This document shows, one piece after another, positions 21,434 to 29,444 of a stretch of DNA of 40,152 nucleotides. The position numbers and the translations under genes are program-made. This DNA comes from Bacteroidales bacterium. GTDB taxonomy: Bacteria > Bacteroidota > Bacteroidia > Bacteroidales > UBA932. Numbering within the stretch: the first letter of the stretch is position 1; every line of letters starts with the position of its first letter. The stretch is taken from assembly GCA_017469845.1 (NCBI GenBank), contig JAFUFP010000008.1, positions 1-40,152 of the forward strand. The letters are read 5' to 3'. The notes beneath the pieces are model-generated. The model did no database searches. It had not been told where the DNA came from and saw only the letters and a list, made by a program, of their open reading frames with translations.

Positions 21434-21981
21434 ATGTTCAGAGAATCGGACGAATACCACCTCGTATTCGTTGTTTGACAATCCATGGGATCTTGTCAAC
21501 GCACGGACTGCGAAGAAGTACGAGGACCCCAAGGCCTGGTGCAACGTGTTCTTCGACCAGGTCACCAGCAAGATCAACGAGAGGATATTCGCCCCGCTGT
21601 TCAGCGACAACGGCATGGGCGCCCCGAACGCGTCCATCCGGATACTCGTGGCGATGAGCATAATAAAGGAGGGATTCCAGTTGTCGGACGAGACCCTGAT
21701 CGAAAAGTGTGACGCCGACATCGTGACGAGGAGGGCCCTGGGTCTGATGAACCTCAGCGACTCCTGCCCTTCGATAGACAAACTACCTGTTCCGCCGCAG
21801 GCTGTGCGAGTACGAGGTCAGGACCGGTGAGTACCTGATGGCGAAGTGCTTCGAGGACGCGACCCGCAAGCAGGCGCTCCAGTTCTGCGTTCACGGGAAG
21901 ATGGTCAGGACGGATAGCACCCTCGTTGGGAGCAACATCGCCTGGTATTCCCGTTACGGGATAGTAGGGGTATCTGAGTAG
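21434..21981 (+). pseudogene. IS1182-type transposase remnant (frameshifted, 3'-truncated)
   Basis: The segment encodes the N-terminal (DUF772-like) part of an IS1182-family transposase, recognisable from NVFFDQVTSKINERIF, APNASIRILVAMSIIKEG and the SDE..I.KCDADIVTRRALGL block. The ATG at 21434 gives MFRESDEYHLVF and then stops at a TGA; the family sequence continues in another frame as SLFDNPWDLVNART. A second shift lies near 21775-21785, where SCPSID moves to YLFRRRLCEYEVRTG in the +1 frame. The frame then ends at 21981, after TDSTLVGSNIAWYSRYG, without the DDE catalytic half. It is inactive. The family name is by motif memory; the decay is seen directly. Confidence 0.75.
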
Positions 21982-22006
21982 TTACATCAATTTTATTTTT
22001 GAGGTG

Positions 22007-22037
22007 TTGTTTAAAAAATTGACAAGTAGTAACTTTG
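22007..22037 (+). promoter_or_regulatory. Promoter for the dipeptide epimerase gene
   Basis: TTG at 22007-22009 and TAACTTTG at 22030-22037 are 20 bases apart, a good match to the Bacteroidota consensus. The -7 box overlaps the coding sequence that would result from the upstream in-frame start at 22004, which argues for translation starting at 22061. Confidence 0.65.
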
Positions 22038-22060
22038 ACTGCGACATAAAACACTTTGAC

Positions 22061-23209
22061 ATGCAAAGAAGAGACTTTCTCAAGACCGCAGCCACCGCCA
22101 CCGCGGGTGCCGCCATTCTCGGAACAGCAGGTTCTTGCTCTACCGGCAACAAAAACATCCCCAGTCCATACATCGTCAGCGGCAAACCACGCATGAAACT
22201 GAGCTTCTTCCCCTATGAACTCCAGCTTCAGCACGTATTCACCGTAGCTTCCTATTCTAGGACAACCACGCCTGACGTTCAGGTCGAAATCGAATACGAC
22301 GGATTCGTGGGGTACGGAGAAGCTTCCATGCCTCCTTACTTGGGACAGACCGTGGAAAGCGTCACCACTTTCCTCCAAAAAGTCAATCTCGAGCAGTTCA
22401 GTGATCCTTTCCAGATGGACGATATCCTCACCTATGTCGACAGTCTCTCTCCGGGAGACGCGGCCGCCAAAGCAGCCGTAGACATTGCGCTCCATGACCT
22501 TGTGGGGAAACTCCTCGGAGCACCATGGTACAGGATATGGGGACTCAATCCGGAAAAAGCTCCCAATACCACTTTCACCATCGGCATAGACACTCCTGAC
22601 GTTGTCCGCGAGAAGACTCGCGAGTGTGCGGACAAATTCAAGATCCTGAAAGTCAAAGTCGGTCTTGACAATGACTACGAGATGATCGAGACCATCAGGG
22701 AAATCACCGATCTTCCCATCGCCGTTGACGCCAACCAGGGGTGGACGAACAAGGAAAAAGCCCTTGAAGAAATCTTCTGGCTCAAGGAGCACGGCATAGT
22801 GATGGTGGAACAGCCCATGCCCAAGGAGATGATTGACGACATCGCCTGGATAAGGGAGCGCAGTCCCCTCCCCATCTATGCCGACGAGGCAATCCAAAGG
22901 CTTGCCGACATTCCTTCCATCAAGGGCGCATACGACGGAATCAACATCAAGCTCATGAAATGCACCGGCATGCGTGAGGGTTGGAAAATGGCCAACTACG
23001 CCAGGGCCGAGGGAATGAGAGTGATGGTAGGCTGCATGACGGAAACATCCTGCGCCTGCTCCGCCGCCGCTCAGTTCTCTCCGGTGGTGGATTTCGCGGA
23101 CCTGGACGGAAATCTGCTCATTTCAAATGACCGTTTCACCGGAATGACGGTAGTGGACGGAAAAATAACCCTTCCGGACCGCCCCGGAATCGGAGTCATC
23201 AAGCTGTAA
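22061..23209 (+). CDS. Exported dipeptide (L-Ala-D/L-Glu) epimerase, enolase superfamily
   Basis: This enzyme interconverts L-Ala-D-Glu and L-Ala-L-Glu, a step in use of murein peptides. With the ATG at 22061 it has 382 residues. It starts with a twin-arginine type signal (MQRRDFLKTAATATAGAAIL), so it should be exported folded; SC after the hydrophobic stretch could make it a lipoprotein. Enolase-superfamily residues are visible: KVK at 197-199 (Lys199 as one catalytic base), metal ligands Asp223, Glu250 and Asp275 (VDANQ, VEQP, ADEA), and Lys297 (NIKLMK) as the second base. The DGINIKL pattern fits the AE-epimerase group of the MLE subgroup. E. coli YcjG is cytoplasmic, so export is notable. 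Other dipeptide specificities are possible. Confidence 0.88.
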   Translation: MQRRDFLKTAATATAGAAILGTAGSCSTGNKNIPSPYIVSGKPRMKLSFFPYELQLQHVFTVASYSRTTTPDVQVEIEYDGFVGYGEASMPPYLGQTVESVTTFLQKVNLEQFSDPFQMDDILTYVDSLSPGDAAAKAAVDIALHDLVGKLLGAPWYRIWGLNPEKAPNTTFTIGIDTPDVVREKTRECADKFKILKVKVGLDNDYEMIETIREITDLPIAVDANQGWTNKEKALEEIFWLKEHGIVMVEQPMPKEMIDDIAWIRERSPLPIYADEAIQRLADIPSIKGAYDGINIKLMKCTGMREGWKMANYARAEGMRVMVGCMTETSCACSAAAQFSPVVDFADLDGNLLISNDRFTGMTVVDGKITLPDRPGIGVIKL

Positions 23210-23226
23210 GCACAATAATTCAAAAA

Positions 23227-23247
23227 GGGCCGGGAAAACCTCGGCCC
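23227..23247. other. GC-rich hairpin between epimerase and transglutaminase genes
   Basis: GGGCCGGG (23227-23234) pairs with CCTCGGCCC (23239-23247) through eight pairs, with a short AAAAC loop. On the plus strand it is not followed by Ts. On the minus strand it is followed by TTTTTG, although no minus-strand gene is there. It may protect or trim the epimerase mRNA. Confidence 0.5.
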
Positions 23248-23268
23248 ACTATATAAAACGAGCCGCAT

Positions 23269-24663
23269 ATGAGACATTTTCCCCGAATAAGGCATCTTCT
23301 TCCCTTGTTTTTCGCACTAAGCATTCTCCCTTCCTGCCAGGACGGGGGATACTCCTGGGAAAGGGACCTCCAGTACCGCATTTCCGTGGATTTCTGCAGA
23401 AGCCGCGAGGAAGTGAAGGAGCATATTCGGAAATACATCCCCGATGTAACCGAAAAGCAGATTGACGACTGGACGGCTTCCGGAAAGCTTGAAGCGATGG
23501 AGATAGACTCCAGAACCCTCTACTTCAAGAATGCAGCTCCGAACCTTTTCAGGATCGATCCCTCCTGCAAAGCCATAAAGGACGCCGTGGAAGGCAATCC
23601 TCCATACGTTCCCGACGGGGATGATCTGGCCGACATGAAGAATCTCTCCGAGATCCTGGCCTCGGAAGAAGTGTTCTCCGCACCGAAAAGGATGAGGATA
23701 AAATACACTCTCACCGTCGACGCCGACGCCGTTCCGGAAGGGGAGATGATCCGCTGCTGGCTTCCTTACCCAAGGAGCGACGAAGACCGTCAGAAGGAGG
23801 TGAAATTCATAAAGGCGGGAGCGTATTCGGATGAATTGAACACATTCTCGACTTCGGACAAGTTCTCAGATCTGATTCATTTCTCCTCTCCCTCCTGCAA
23901 GCACAGCACCCTTTACATGGAGATGCCCGCCGTCAAGGGGAAGCCCACCGTCTTCACAGAAGAGTTCGAGTATACTTCATACGGAGAATTCAATCCCGAC
24001 CTTGAAAACAAAGTCAAGCCCTATGACACCTCGTCAGACCTTTACAGGGAATTCACCTCGGAAAGGGAGAAACACATAATCTTCACTCCTGAAATCAAAC
24101 ACCTGGCGGACTCCCTCACCGAGGGAATCACCAACCCTTACCTCCAGGCAAGGGCGATGTTCACATGGATATCGGACAACATCCCCTGGGCTTCAGCAAG
24201 AGAGTATTCCACTATGGAGAATATACCCATGTACGTGCTTCAAAACAGGCACGGAGACTGTGGCATGAAAACTCTCCTTCTTCTCACCATGTGCCGTTAC
24301 AAGGGAATCCCGGGACATTTCCAGAGCGGATTCATGATGCACCCCGGGGCATGGAATCTCCATGACTGGGGAGAACTGTATTTCGAGGGCGTCGGATGGG
24401 TTCCCGTGGACCAGAGTTTCGGTATCCCGGGGTATGCCGAAGGCGAATACCTGGAGAAGTATCCGGACTCGAAGTATTTCTTCCTCGGCGGAATCGATTC
24501 ATGGCGAATGGTCGTGAACCAGGACTACGGAATGGACCTTGACCCGAAGAAATCATTCACAAGAAGCGAGACCGTGGATTTCCAGAGAGGAGAAGTGGAG
24601 TGGAGAAGAGGGAACCTCTACTTCCCAGAGTGGGATTACGACATGGAAATCGAATATCTGTAA
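23269..24663 (+). CDS. Lipoprotein with transglutaminase-like cysteine peptidase domain
   Basis: The 464-residue product has a lipoprotein signal with Cys23 (LPSC). After an N-terminal region of about 280 residues it carries a transglutaminase-like core. Cys331 is in RHGDCGMKTLLLLTMCR, His365 in NLHDWGELYF and Asp381 in VPVDQSFG, which is the complete Cys-His-Asp triad. Bacterial members are usually peptidases or amidases rather than cross-linkers. It follows the dipeptide epimerase by 59 bases in the same direction, so release of L-Ala-D-Glu-type peptides from murein is a reasonable guess. Direct evidence for the substrate is lacking. Confidence 0.82.
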   Translation: MRHFPRIRHLLPLFFALSILPSCQDGGYSWERDLQYRISVDFCRSREEVKEHIRKYIPDVTEKQIDDWTASGKLEAMEIDSRTLYFKNAAPNLFRIDPSCKAIKDAVEGNPPYVPDGDDLADMKNLSEILASEEVFSAPKRMRIKYTLTVDADAVPEGEMIRCWLPYPRSDEDRQKEVKFIKAGAYSDELNTFSTSDKFSDLIHFSSPSCKHSTLYMEMPAVKGKPTVFTEEFEYTSYGEFNPDLENKVKPYDTSSDLYREFTSEREKHIIFTPEIKHLADSLTEGITNPYLQARAMFTWISDNIPWASAREYSTMENIPMYVLQNRHGDCGMKTLLLLTMCRYKGIPGHFQSGFMMHPGAWNLHDWGELYFEGVGWVPVDQSFGIPGYAEGEYLEKYPDSKYFFLGGIDSWRMVVNQDYGMDLDPKKSFTRSETVDFQRGEVEWRRGNLYFPEWDYDMEIEYL

Positions 24664-24753
24664 TTCCACCGCAAAAATCCCTTTTTCGTACGCAAGGAAC
24701 TGGGATTATCTGATTTACAGACAAAGACCCATTTCAGCGAACACACTACCGAT

Positions 24754-25503
24754 ATGAACTTCCCACAGCGACATTTTCCCCGAAATGCCATCATGCTCCT
24801 TTTAGCCGGAATGATGGCCATGCCTGCAGCGGCTCAAGATTCGAAAACTGACTATGACAGATACATGGAAAAGGCCGGCGTCAATCTTCCAGCCCTCAAG
24901 ACAAAGCGGGCGCTCAGATACAATTTCGCATTCAACGGTACTCCCTACTACACCCCCGACGGTTTCAAAAAAGGGGATGTCAGCATCTGCGGAAAAGTCT
25001 ACAGGGACTTCCTCGTGAATTACAACTGCAACCTCCAGGTCCTGGAAGTGAGGCAGGAGAAGAGTCCCTTGACAAGAACCTATGATGCCGATGACATCGA
25101 GTGGTTCACAATGGGTGAGAGGACTTTCGTGAATCTCGCAAAAAAAGGATACAGCGTTCCTAACGGATTCTTCGAAGTCATATATGAAGGTAAGGAAAAC
25201 CTCTACAGAAGGATTGACAAGCCTCTTGAAGTCAACACTTCGACGAACTTCGCCGTCAATATCGGTTACACCGATCCCGGATACAGGGACAATGTGGTCG
25301 AATACTTCAACTTCAAGGAAAGCTGGTATCTTGAAGAGGAGGAAGGCTCGGTATACAGTTTCAGGAAGAACAACATCTTCTTCAAGAAGCATCCGGGTTC
25401 GAGGAGAATCGCCAACCGTAATCTGCCCGTTTACAGCGAATCCGATCACGCTGTATGGTTCAGGAGTCTTATGGAGATGATCGAAAAACAGGAAGGGAGG
25501 TAG
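24754..25503 (+). CDS. Secreted protein of unknown function ahead of a TonB receptor
   Basis: The 249-residue protein has a Sec signal peptide of about 28 residues (AMPAAAQ). The mature part is beta-rich, with a pattern I have seen in uncharacterised Bacteroidota secreted proteins: GTPYYTPDGFKKGDVSICG, KVYRDFLVNYNCNLQVLEV, then a GFFEVIYEGKENLYRRIDKPL segment. A C-terminal charged helix (EMIEKQEGR) closes it. I cannot assign a biochemical role. The stop is four bases before the TonB-receptor ATG, so the two are translated from one message and probably work at the same envelope site. Confidence 0.7.
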   Translation: MNFPQRHFPRNAIMLLLAGMMAMPAAAQDSKTDYDRYMEKAGVNLPALKTKRALRYNFAFNGTPYYTPDGFKKGDVSICGKVYRDFLVNYNCNLQVLEVRQEKSPLTRTYDADDIEWFTMGERTFVNLAKKGYSVPNGFFEVIYEGKENLYRRIDKPLEVNTSTNFAVNIGYTDPGYRDNVVEYFNFKESWYLEEEEGSVYSFRKNNIFFKKHPGSRRIANRNLPVYSESDHAVWFRSLMEMIEKQEGR

Positions 25504-25507
25504 AATC

Positions 25508-28180
25508 ATGAGAAACCCAAGACTCTTCCGAGGAGGGCGGACAATCCTCTCCCAGCTGATTTGTACAGCCATCCTTCTGTTTGGGCTCCAATCCGCGGTG
25601 CTGGCGCAGAATGACACCGTATCGGTGAAGAACGTCTCGGCCGAGGTTCTTGTGAAAGTGATGAGGGAAGTGAGCGGAAACAGCATCCACATCGCAAACG
25701 CCTCCAAAGATGAAGGATTCTACAGTATTTCGAAGCCCCGGGGCCAATTCGTGGATGAAGCCTTGAAAACCCTCCGTGAAAGCGGCTACAGCGTCTCCGA
25801 AACCGGTGGTCTCATACTTCTTTCGAGAGGCAAGGGCATCCAATCCTCCCTCCCGGCAGGATATTTCATGGAAGAAGGCAATCTACTTTCCCAAAATCTC
25901 CCCGAGGACCAGAACGCCCTTGAAGTCACATACCAGAACAAGGTATACGAGATCGGTGACCCCTCCAGACCGAAAAGCGGTCCCGTCATCATAAGCGGTA
26001 TCGTACGTGACGCTTCTTCCGGAGAGCCCATCCCCGGCATATCGGTTTCGGATGCGGAAAGCGGACGATACGCCATGACCGACTCGTACGGTTCGTACAG
26101 GATCACGATTCCGGTGGGACGCAGGACGATCTCCTACAGCGGATACCCCATGGATGACATCACTCTCGAAGTTCTCGTCTACGACAACGGTTCCCTTGAC
26201 ATAAGGATGAAGGAGAAGATAAGTACCCTGAAAGCCGCCGCCGTTTCCGCCGAGAGCGTATCCTACCATAGGACAGCAACCATGGGGATAGAGAGGATCC
26301 AGCTGGACAGGATCAAGAAGATTCCCGCCGCATTCGGTGAAAGCGATCTGATAAAGGCCGTTCTTTCCCTCCCCGGTGTGCAGTCCGTCGGAGAAGCTTC
26401 CTCGGGATTCAACGTAAGGGGCGGTTCAGTTGACCAGAACCTCATCCTGCTCAACGACGGAACGATCTTCAACCCGAACCATATCTTCGGTGTACTGTCC
26501 GCTTTCAATTCGGACATAATCAGCGACGCCGAACTGTACAAGAGTTCCATTCCCGCCAATCTCGGAGGAAGGATTTCTTCTGTCCTTGACATACATACAA
26601 AGGAGGGAAACAGCCAGAAGATAACGGGAGCCCTGGGACTCGGGCTTCTTACCAGCCGTTTCGAAATCGAAGGTCCCCTGAAGAAAGACAGGACGACATT
26701 CGTCCTCGGAGGAAGGATGACCTATTCGAACTGGATTCTTGGATTCCTTCCACCGGAGAGCCATTACCACGGAGGCAAAACAAGATTCGGGGACGTGAAT
26801 GCATCGATTACGCAAAAGATCGGCAACAACAGTTCCCTCCAGGTCTACGGATACCTCTCCGGAGACAATTTCTCCTTCGACAAGGATACGGTCTTCCATT
26901 ACAGCAACCGAAATGCCGGAGCCAAGTTCAGAAGTTCCTTAAGCCCGGCTTCGACCCTGGAGATTTCAGCGGGATACGATTCCTACAGGACGTCCCTCGA
27001 CGGGGACAAGAACTGGGAATGGGGGTCCTACACCTACTCGAACGGGATATCACAGGAATACCTCCGCGCATCCCTCAGACATATCCTCTCCCCGAGCCAC
27101 ACATTCTCCTGGGGAGGCGGTGGAGTCCTTTATGACGTGGCCCCTGGGAAAAGGGTTCCTGTCGGGGCTTCATCGAGAGTTATTCCGCTCACACTTGCAC
27201 ATCAGGGCGGCATCGAACCTTACCTTTTCGTCAACGACTCATGGACCGTCAGCGACAAGGTTTCCCTGGAAGGAGGAATAAGGCTCAACGCCTTCATGGC
27301 GATGAAACCTTCGAAGTTCTACGCAATGCCCGAACTCCGTCTCTCGGGCAAGTACTCCCCCGCCGCCAACTTCTCCCTTAAGGCCGGTATCAACACCATG
27401 AGGCAGAACATCCACATGATCACGAACTCCTCCACCGTCTCGCCCATGGATGTATGGACTCTCGCAAGCGACAGGATAAGGCCGCAGGACGGATTCCAGG
27501 TGGCGGGAGGCGCTTACTGGACGATCGGTTCAAACATAGACCTCAGCCTGGAGACTTACTACAAGAGGGCATGGAGAAGCGTGGATTACATTCCGGGAGC
27601 CATCCTCGTCATGAACGAAAACCTTCCGGACGACCTTGTCACCACCAAAGCCAAAGCCTATGGAGTGGAACTTATGGCAAGAAAGTCCATCGGCAAACTC
27701 AACGGTTGGATATCATACACATATTCCAGGTCCCTGATGCAGGAGGACGACCCCGAAGATCCCTTCCCCATCAACGGAGGGAAGTGGTACTCCACCCCGC
27801 ACGACAAGCCGCATGCCGTCAACATGGCCCTCAACTACAAACTCACCCACCGGTACAGCATTTCAGCGAATCTGGATTATTCGACAGGAAGACCGATAAC
27901 CGTACCTATCGGACAGTTCTACTACGGAGGAAGCACCCGATTGGCATACTCCGACAGGAACACATACAGGATACCGGATTACTTCAGGTTGGATCTCGCC
28001 GTCAACGTTGAACCGGGGCATTATCTGAGGCAACTTACGCACCTTTCATACACAATCGGTGTATACAACGTCACCGGACGGCACAATGCGTATTCGGTGT
28101 ATTTCAATGGCCCGAACGCATACATGATTTCGGTGTTCGCCGTTCCCATCCCTTATATCAACCTCAATCTCAATTTCTGA
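25508..28180 (+). CDS. TonB-dependent outer-membrane receptor with STN and carboxypeptidase-regulatory domains
   Basis: The 890-residue protein has a signal peptide (to about residue 34, VLAQ). It is followed by an STN domain at about 38-115 (VSAEVLVKVMREVSGNSIHI, FVDEALKTLRESGYSV), then a carboxypeptidase-regulatory-like beta domain (about 158-235, ISGIVRDASSGEPIPGISV). Next come a plug (SGFNVRGGSVDQNLILLNDG, about 262-370) and a beta-barrel ending in YINLNLNF. STN domains often signal to an anti-sigma FecR-type partner, but no FecR or ECF sigma gene is in the window. The DUF4249 gene starts one base after its stop, the usual partner in this receptor branch, which is distinct from SusC. Ligand unknown. 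Confidence 0.92.
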   Translation: MRNPRLFRGGRTILSQLICTAILLFGLQSAVLAQNDTVSVKNVSAEVLVKVMREVSGNSIHIANASKDEGFYSISKPRGQFVDEALKTLRESGYSVSETGGLILLSRGKGIQSSLPAGYFMEEGNLLSQNLPEDQNALEVTYQNKVYEIGDPSRPKSGPVIISGIVRDASSGEPIPGISVSDAESGRYAMTDSYGSYRITIPVGRRTISYSGYPMDDITLEVLVYDNGSLDIRMKEKISTLKAAAVSAESVSYHRTATMGIERIQLDRIKKIPAAFGESDLIKAVLSLPGVQSVGEASSGFNVRGGSVDQNLILLNDGTIFNPNHIFGVLSAFNSDIISDAELYKSSIPANLGGRISSVLDIHTKEGNSQKITGALGLGLLTSRFEIEGPLKKDRTTFVLGGRMTYSNWILGFLPPESHYHGGKTRFGDVNASITQKIGNNSSLQVYGYLSGDNFSFDKDTVFHYSNRNAGAKFRSSLSPASTLEISAGYDSYRTSLDGDKNWEWGSYTYSNGISQEYLRASLRHILSPSHTFSWGGGGVLYDVAPGKRVPVGASSRVIPLTLAHQGGIEPYLFVNDSWTVSDKVSLEGGIRLNAFMAMKPSKFYAMPELRLSGKYSPAANFSLKAGINTMRQNIHMITNSSTVSPMDVWTLASDRIRPQDGFQVAGGAYWTIGSNIDLSLETYYKRAWRSVDYIPGAILVMNENLPDDLVTTKAKAYGVELMARKSIGKLNGWISYTYSRSLMQEDDPEDPFPINGGKWYSTPHDKPHAVNMALNYKLTHRYSISANLDYSTGRPITVPIGQFYYGGSTRLAYSDRNTYRIPDYFRLDLAVNVEPGHYLRQLTHLSYTIGVYNVTGRHNAYSVYFNGPNAYMISVFAVPIPYINLNLNF

Positions 28181-28181
28181 T

Positions 28182-29420
28182 ATGGCAAGATACATCAACA
28201 TAATGAACCGGTCCTCCCGGATGTGGCGGAGGATCATCGGCGGGCTCGTTCCGCTTTCGGTATCCTGCCTTCTTTGCCTGGAGGGATGCACCTACCCGTT
28301 CGACATCGATTACGATGAGGAAACGAGAATAGTTGTATTCAACGGTGACATCATCGCCGGGGCGGAATCCATCGTTTACGGATACCTTTCCGAAGGGTTC
28401 GGAGAAAAGAAGATTTCCATGAGCGGGGATTATTACGGATATGACACCTTCCCCATGGAAGGTTATGTCGAGGGGGAAGACGGATCAAAGGTTGTCGGGG
28501 AACCGGAGACGGACAATTCCCTGCATTTCGATACCGGGAGCCTCAAAACCGACATAAGGTACCGCGTTTATCTCAAGGACAAGTCTTCAGGCAATGAATA
28601 CAGGAGTGAATGGACCGAAGTGATGGGGGCACCCGTCATCGACTCCCTGTCGTATTACCTCAATTACGACGAAAGGACCCTCACGACGAGGGTATCGGTC
28701 ACCGCCGAAGACACTCCCTATATCAGTCTAACGAGTTCCTTCTCATGGAGAGTAACCCCTTGGGCGGTCTCCTACTTCGACTACATCGTTCCTGACAGGA
28801 GCTATCCTTTCGGGCAGATCACCCTCGGGAACGTTTACCCCGCTTCATGCTACACCATAAACGATGATCACATCAGGACTTTCGCCACGGTTACCATGAA
28901 AGAAGGCAAACTCGTGAATTATGACCTCTACACCTTCGACCGTTCGGACAGGAAGATATCGGGTACACTCCGGCTCAGGGTCAAAGCAAGGCAGATTTCG
29001 AAGGAGAGTTATCTGTACTGGCAGAACCTCGAAAAGACTTCATCAATGAGCGGAGACCTTTTCACTCCCACTCCAAGCAGCATGAGGGGAAACGTATCGA
29101 ACATCAATGACGCGGATGAAATGGTTCTGGGCTATATAGGCATAAGCAAGGAAAACAGCATGGACCTCTACATAAAGAACAGCGAGCATATGTTCTACAG
29201 GCAGAGTAAGGACTTCGATGATGAATTCGCCCGAACTTTGAGTGACGGCACCGTTCCTGAACCCCTATGGTATGAGACTTACCAGAAAGGATATGTCCCG
29301 TACAGGGATGTATATTCAGAAATGGGTTTTTTCATCGGGTACACCTGGATTGACCGAAGATGCCTCGACTGCACATTCGCCGGAGGCTCTCCCGAAAAAC
29401 CGGAAGATTGGACTGAATGA
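28182..29420 (+). CDS. DUF4249-family lipoprotein, partner of the TonB receptor
   Basis: The 412-residue protein begins with a lipoprotein signal ending LEGC (Cys36). The mature start (TYPFDIDYDEETRIVVFNGDIIAG) is typical of DUF4249, a Bacteroidota family encoded next to TonB receptors of the type upstream. It is probably a surface lipoprotein that contributes to ligand capture, by analogy with SusD, but no DUF4249 function is firmly known to me. The ATG at 28182 overlaps the end region of the receptor gene (one base after TGA), implying translational coupling. A second in-frame Met at 28203 is also possible. Confidence 0.82.
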   Translation: MARYINIMNRSSRMWRRIIGGLVPLSVSCLLCLEGCTYPFDIDYDEETRIVVFNGDIIAGAESIVYGYLSEGFGEKKISMSGDYYGYDTFPMEGYVEGEDGSKVVGEPETDNSLHFDTGSLKTDIRYRVYLKDKSSGNEYRSEWTEVMGAPVIDSLSYYLNYDERTLTTRVSVTAEDTPYISLTSSFSWRVTPWAVSYFDYIVPDRSYPFGQITLGNVYPASCYTINDDHIRTFATVTMKEGKLVNYDLYTFDRSDRKISGTLRLRVKARQISKESYLYWQNLEKTSSMSGDLFTPTPSSMRGNVSNINDADEMVLGYIGISKENSMDLYIKNSEHMFYRQSKDFDDEFARTLSDGTVPEPLWYETYQKGYVPYRDVYSEMGFFIGYTWIDRRCLDCTFAGGSPEKPEDWTE

Positions 29421-29444
29421 CGCTTTTCACAAAAGAAACGAATC

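Noticed and set aside
22004..22060. Upstream ATG adding 19 codons to the epimerase
   Set aside because: The extension covers the promoter and would bury the twin-arginine signal peptide.
21905..22897. Minus-strand open frame of 330 codons opposite the epimerase
   Set aside because: It runs across the transposase remnant, a promoter and the epimerase, and has no family features.
27454..28011. Plus-strand 185-codon frame within the TonB receptor gene
   Set aside because: It is an out-of-frame shadow rich in Arg, His and Gln with no domain.
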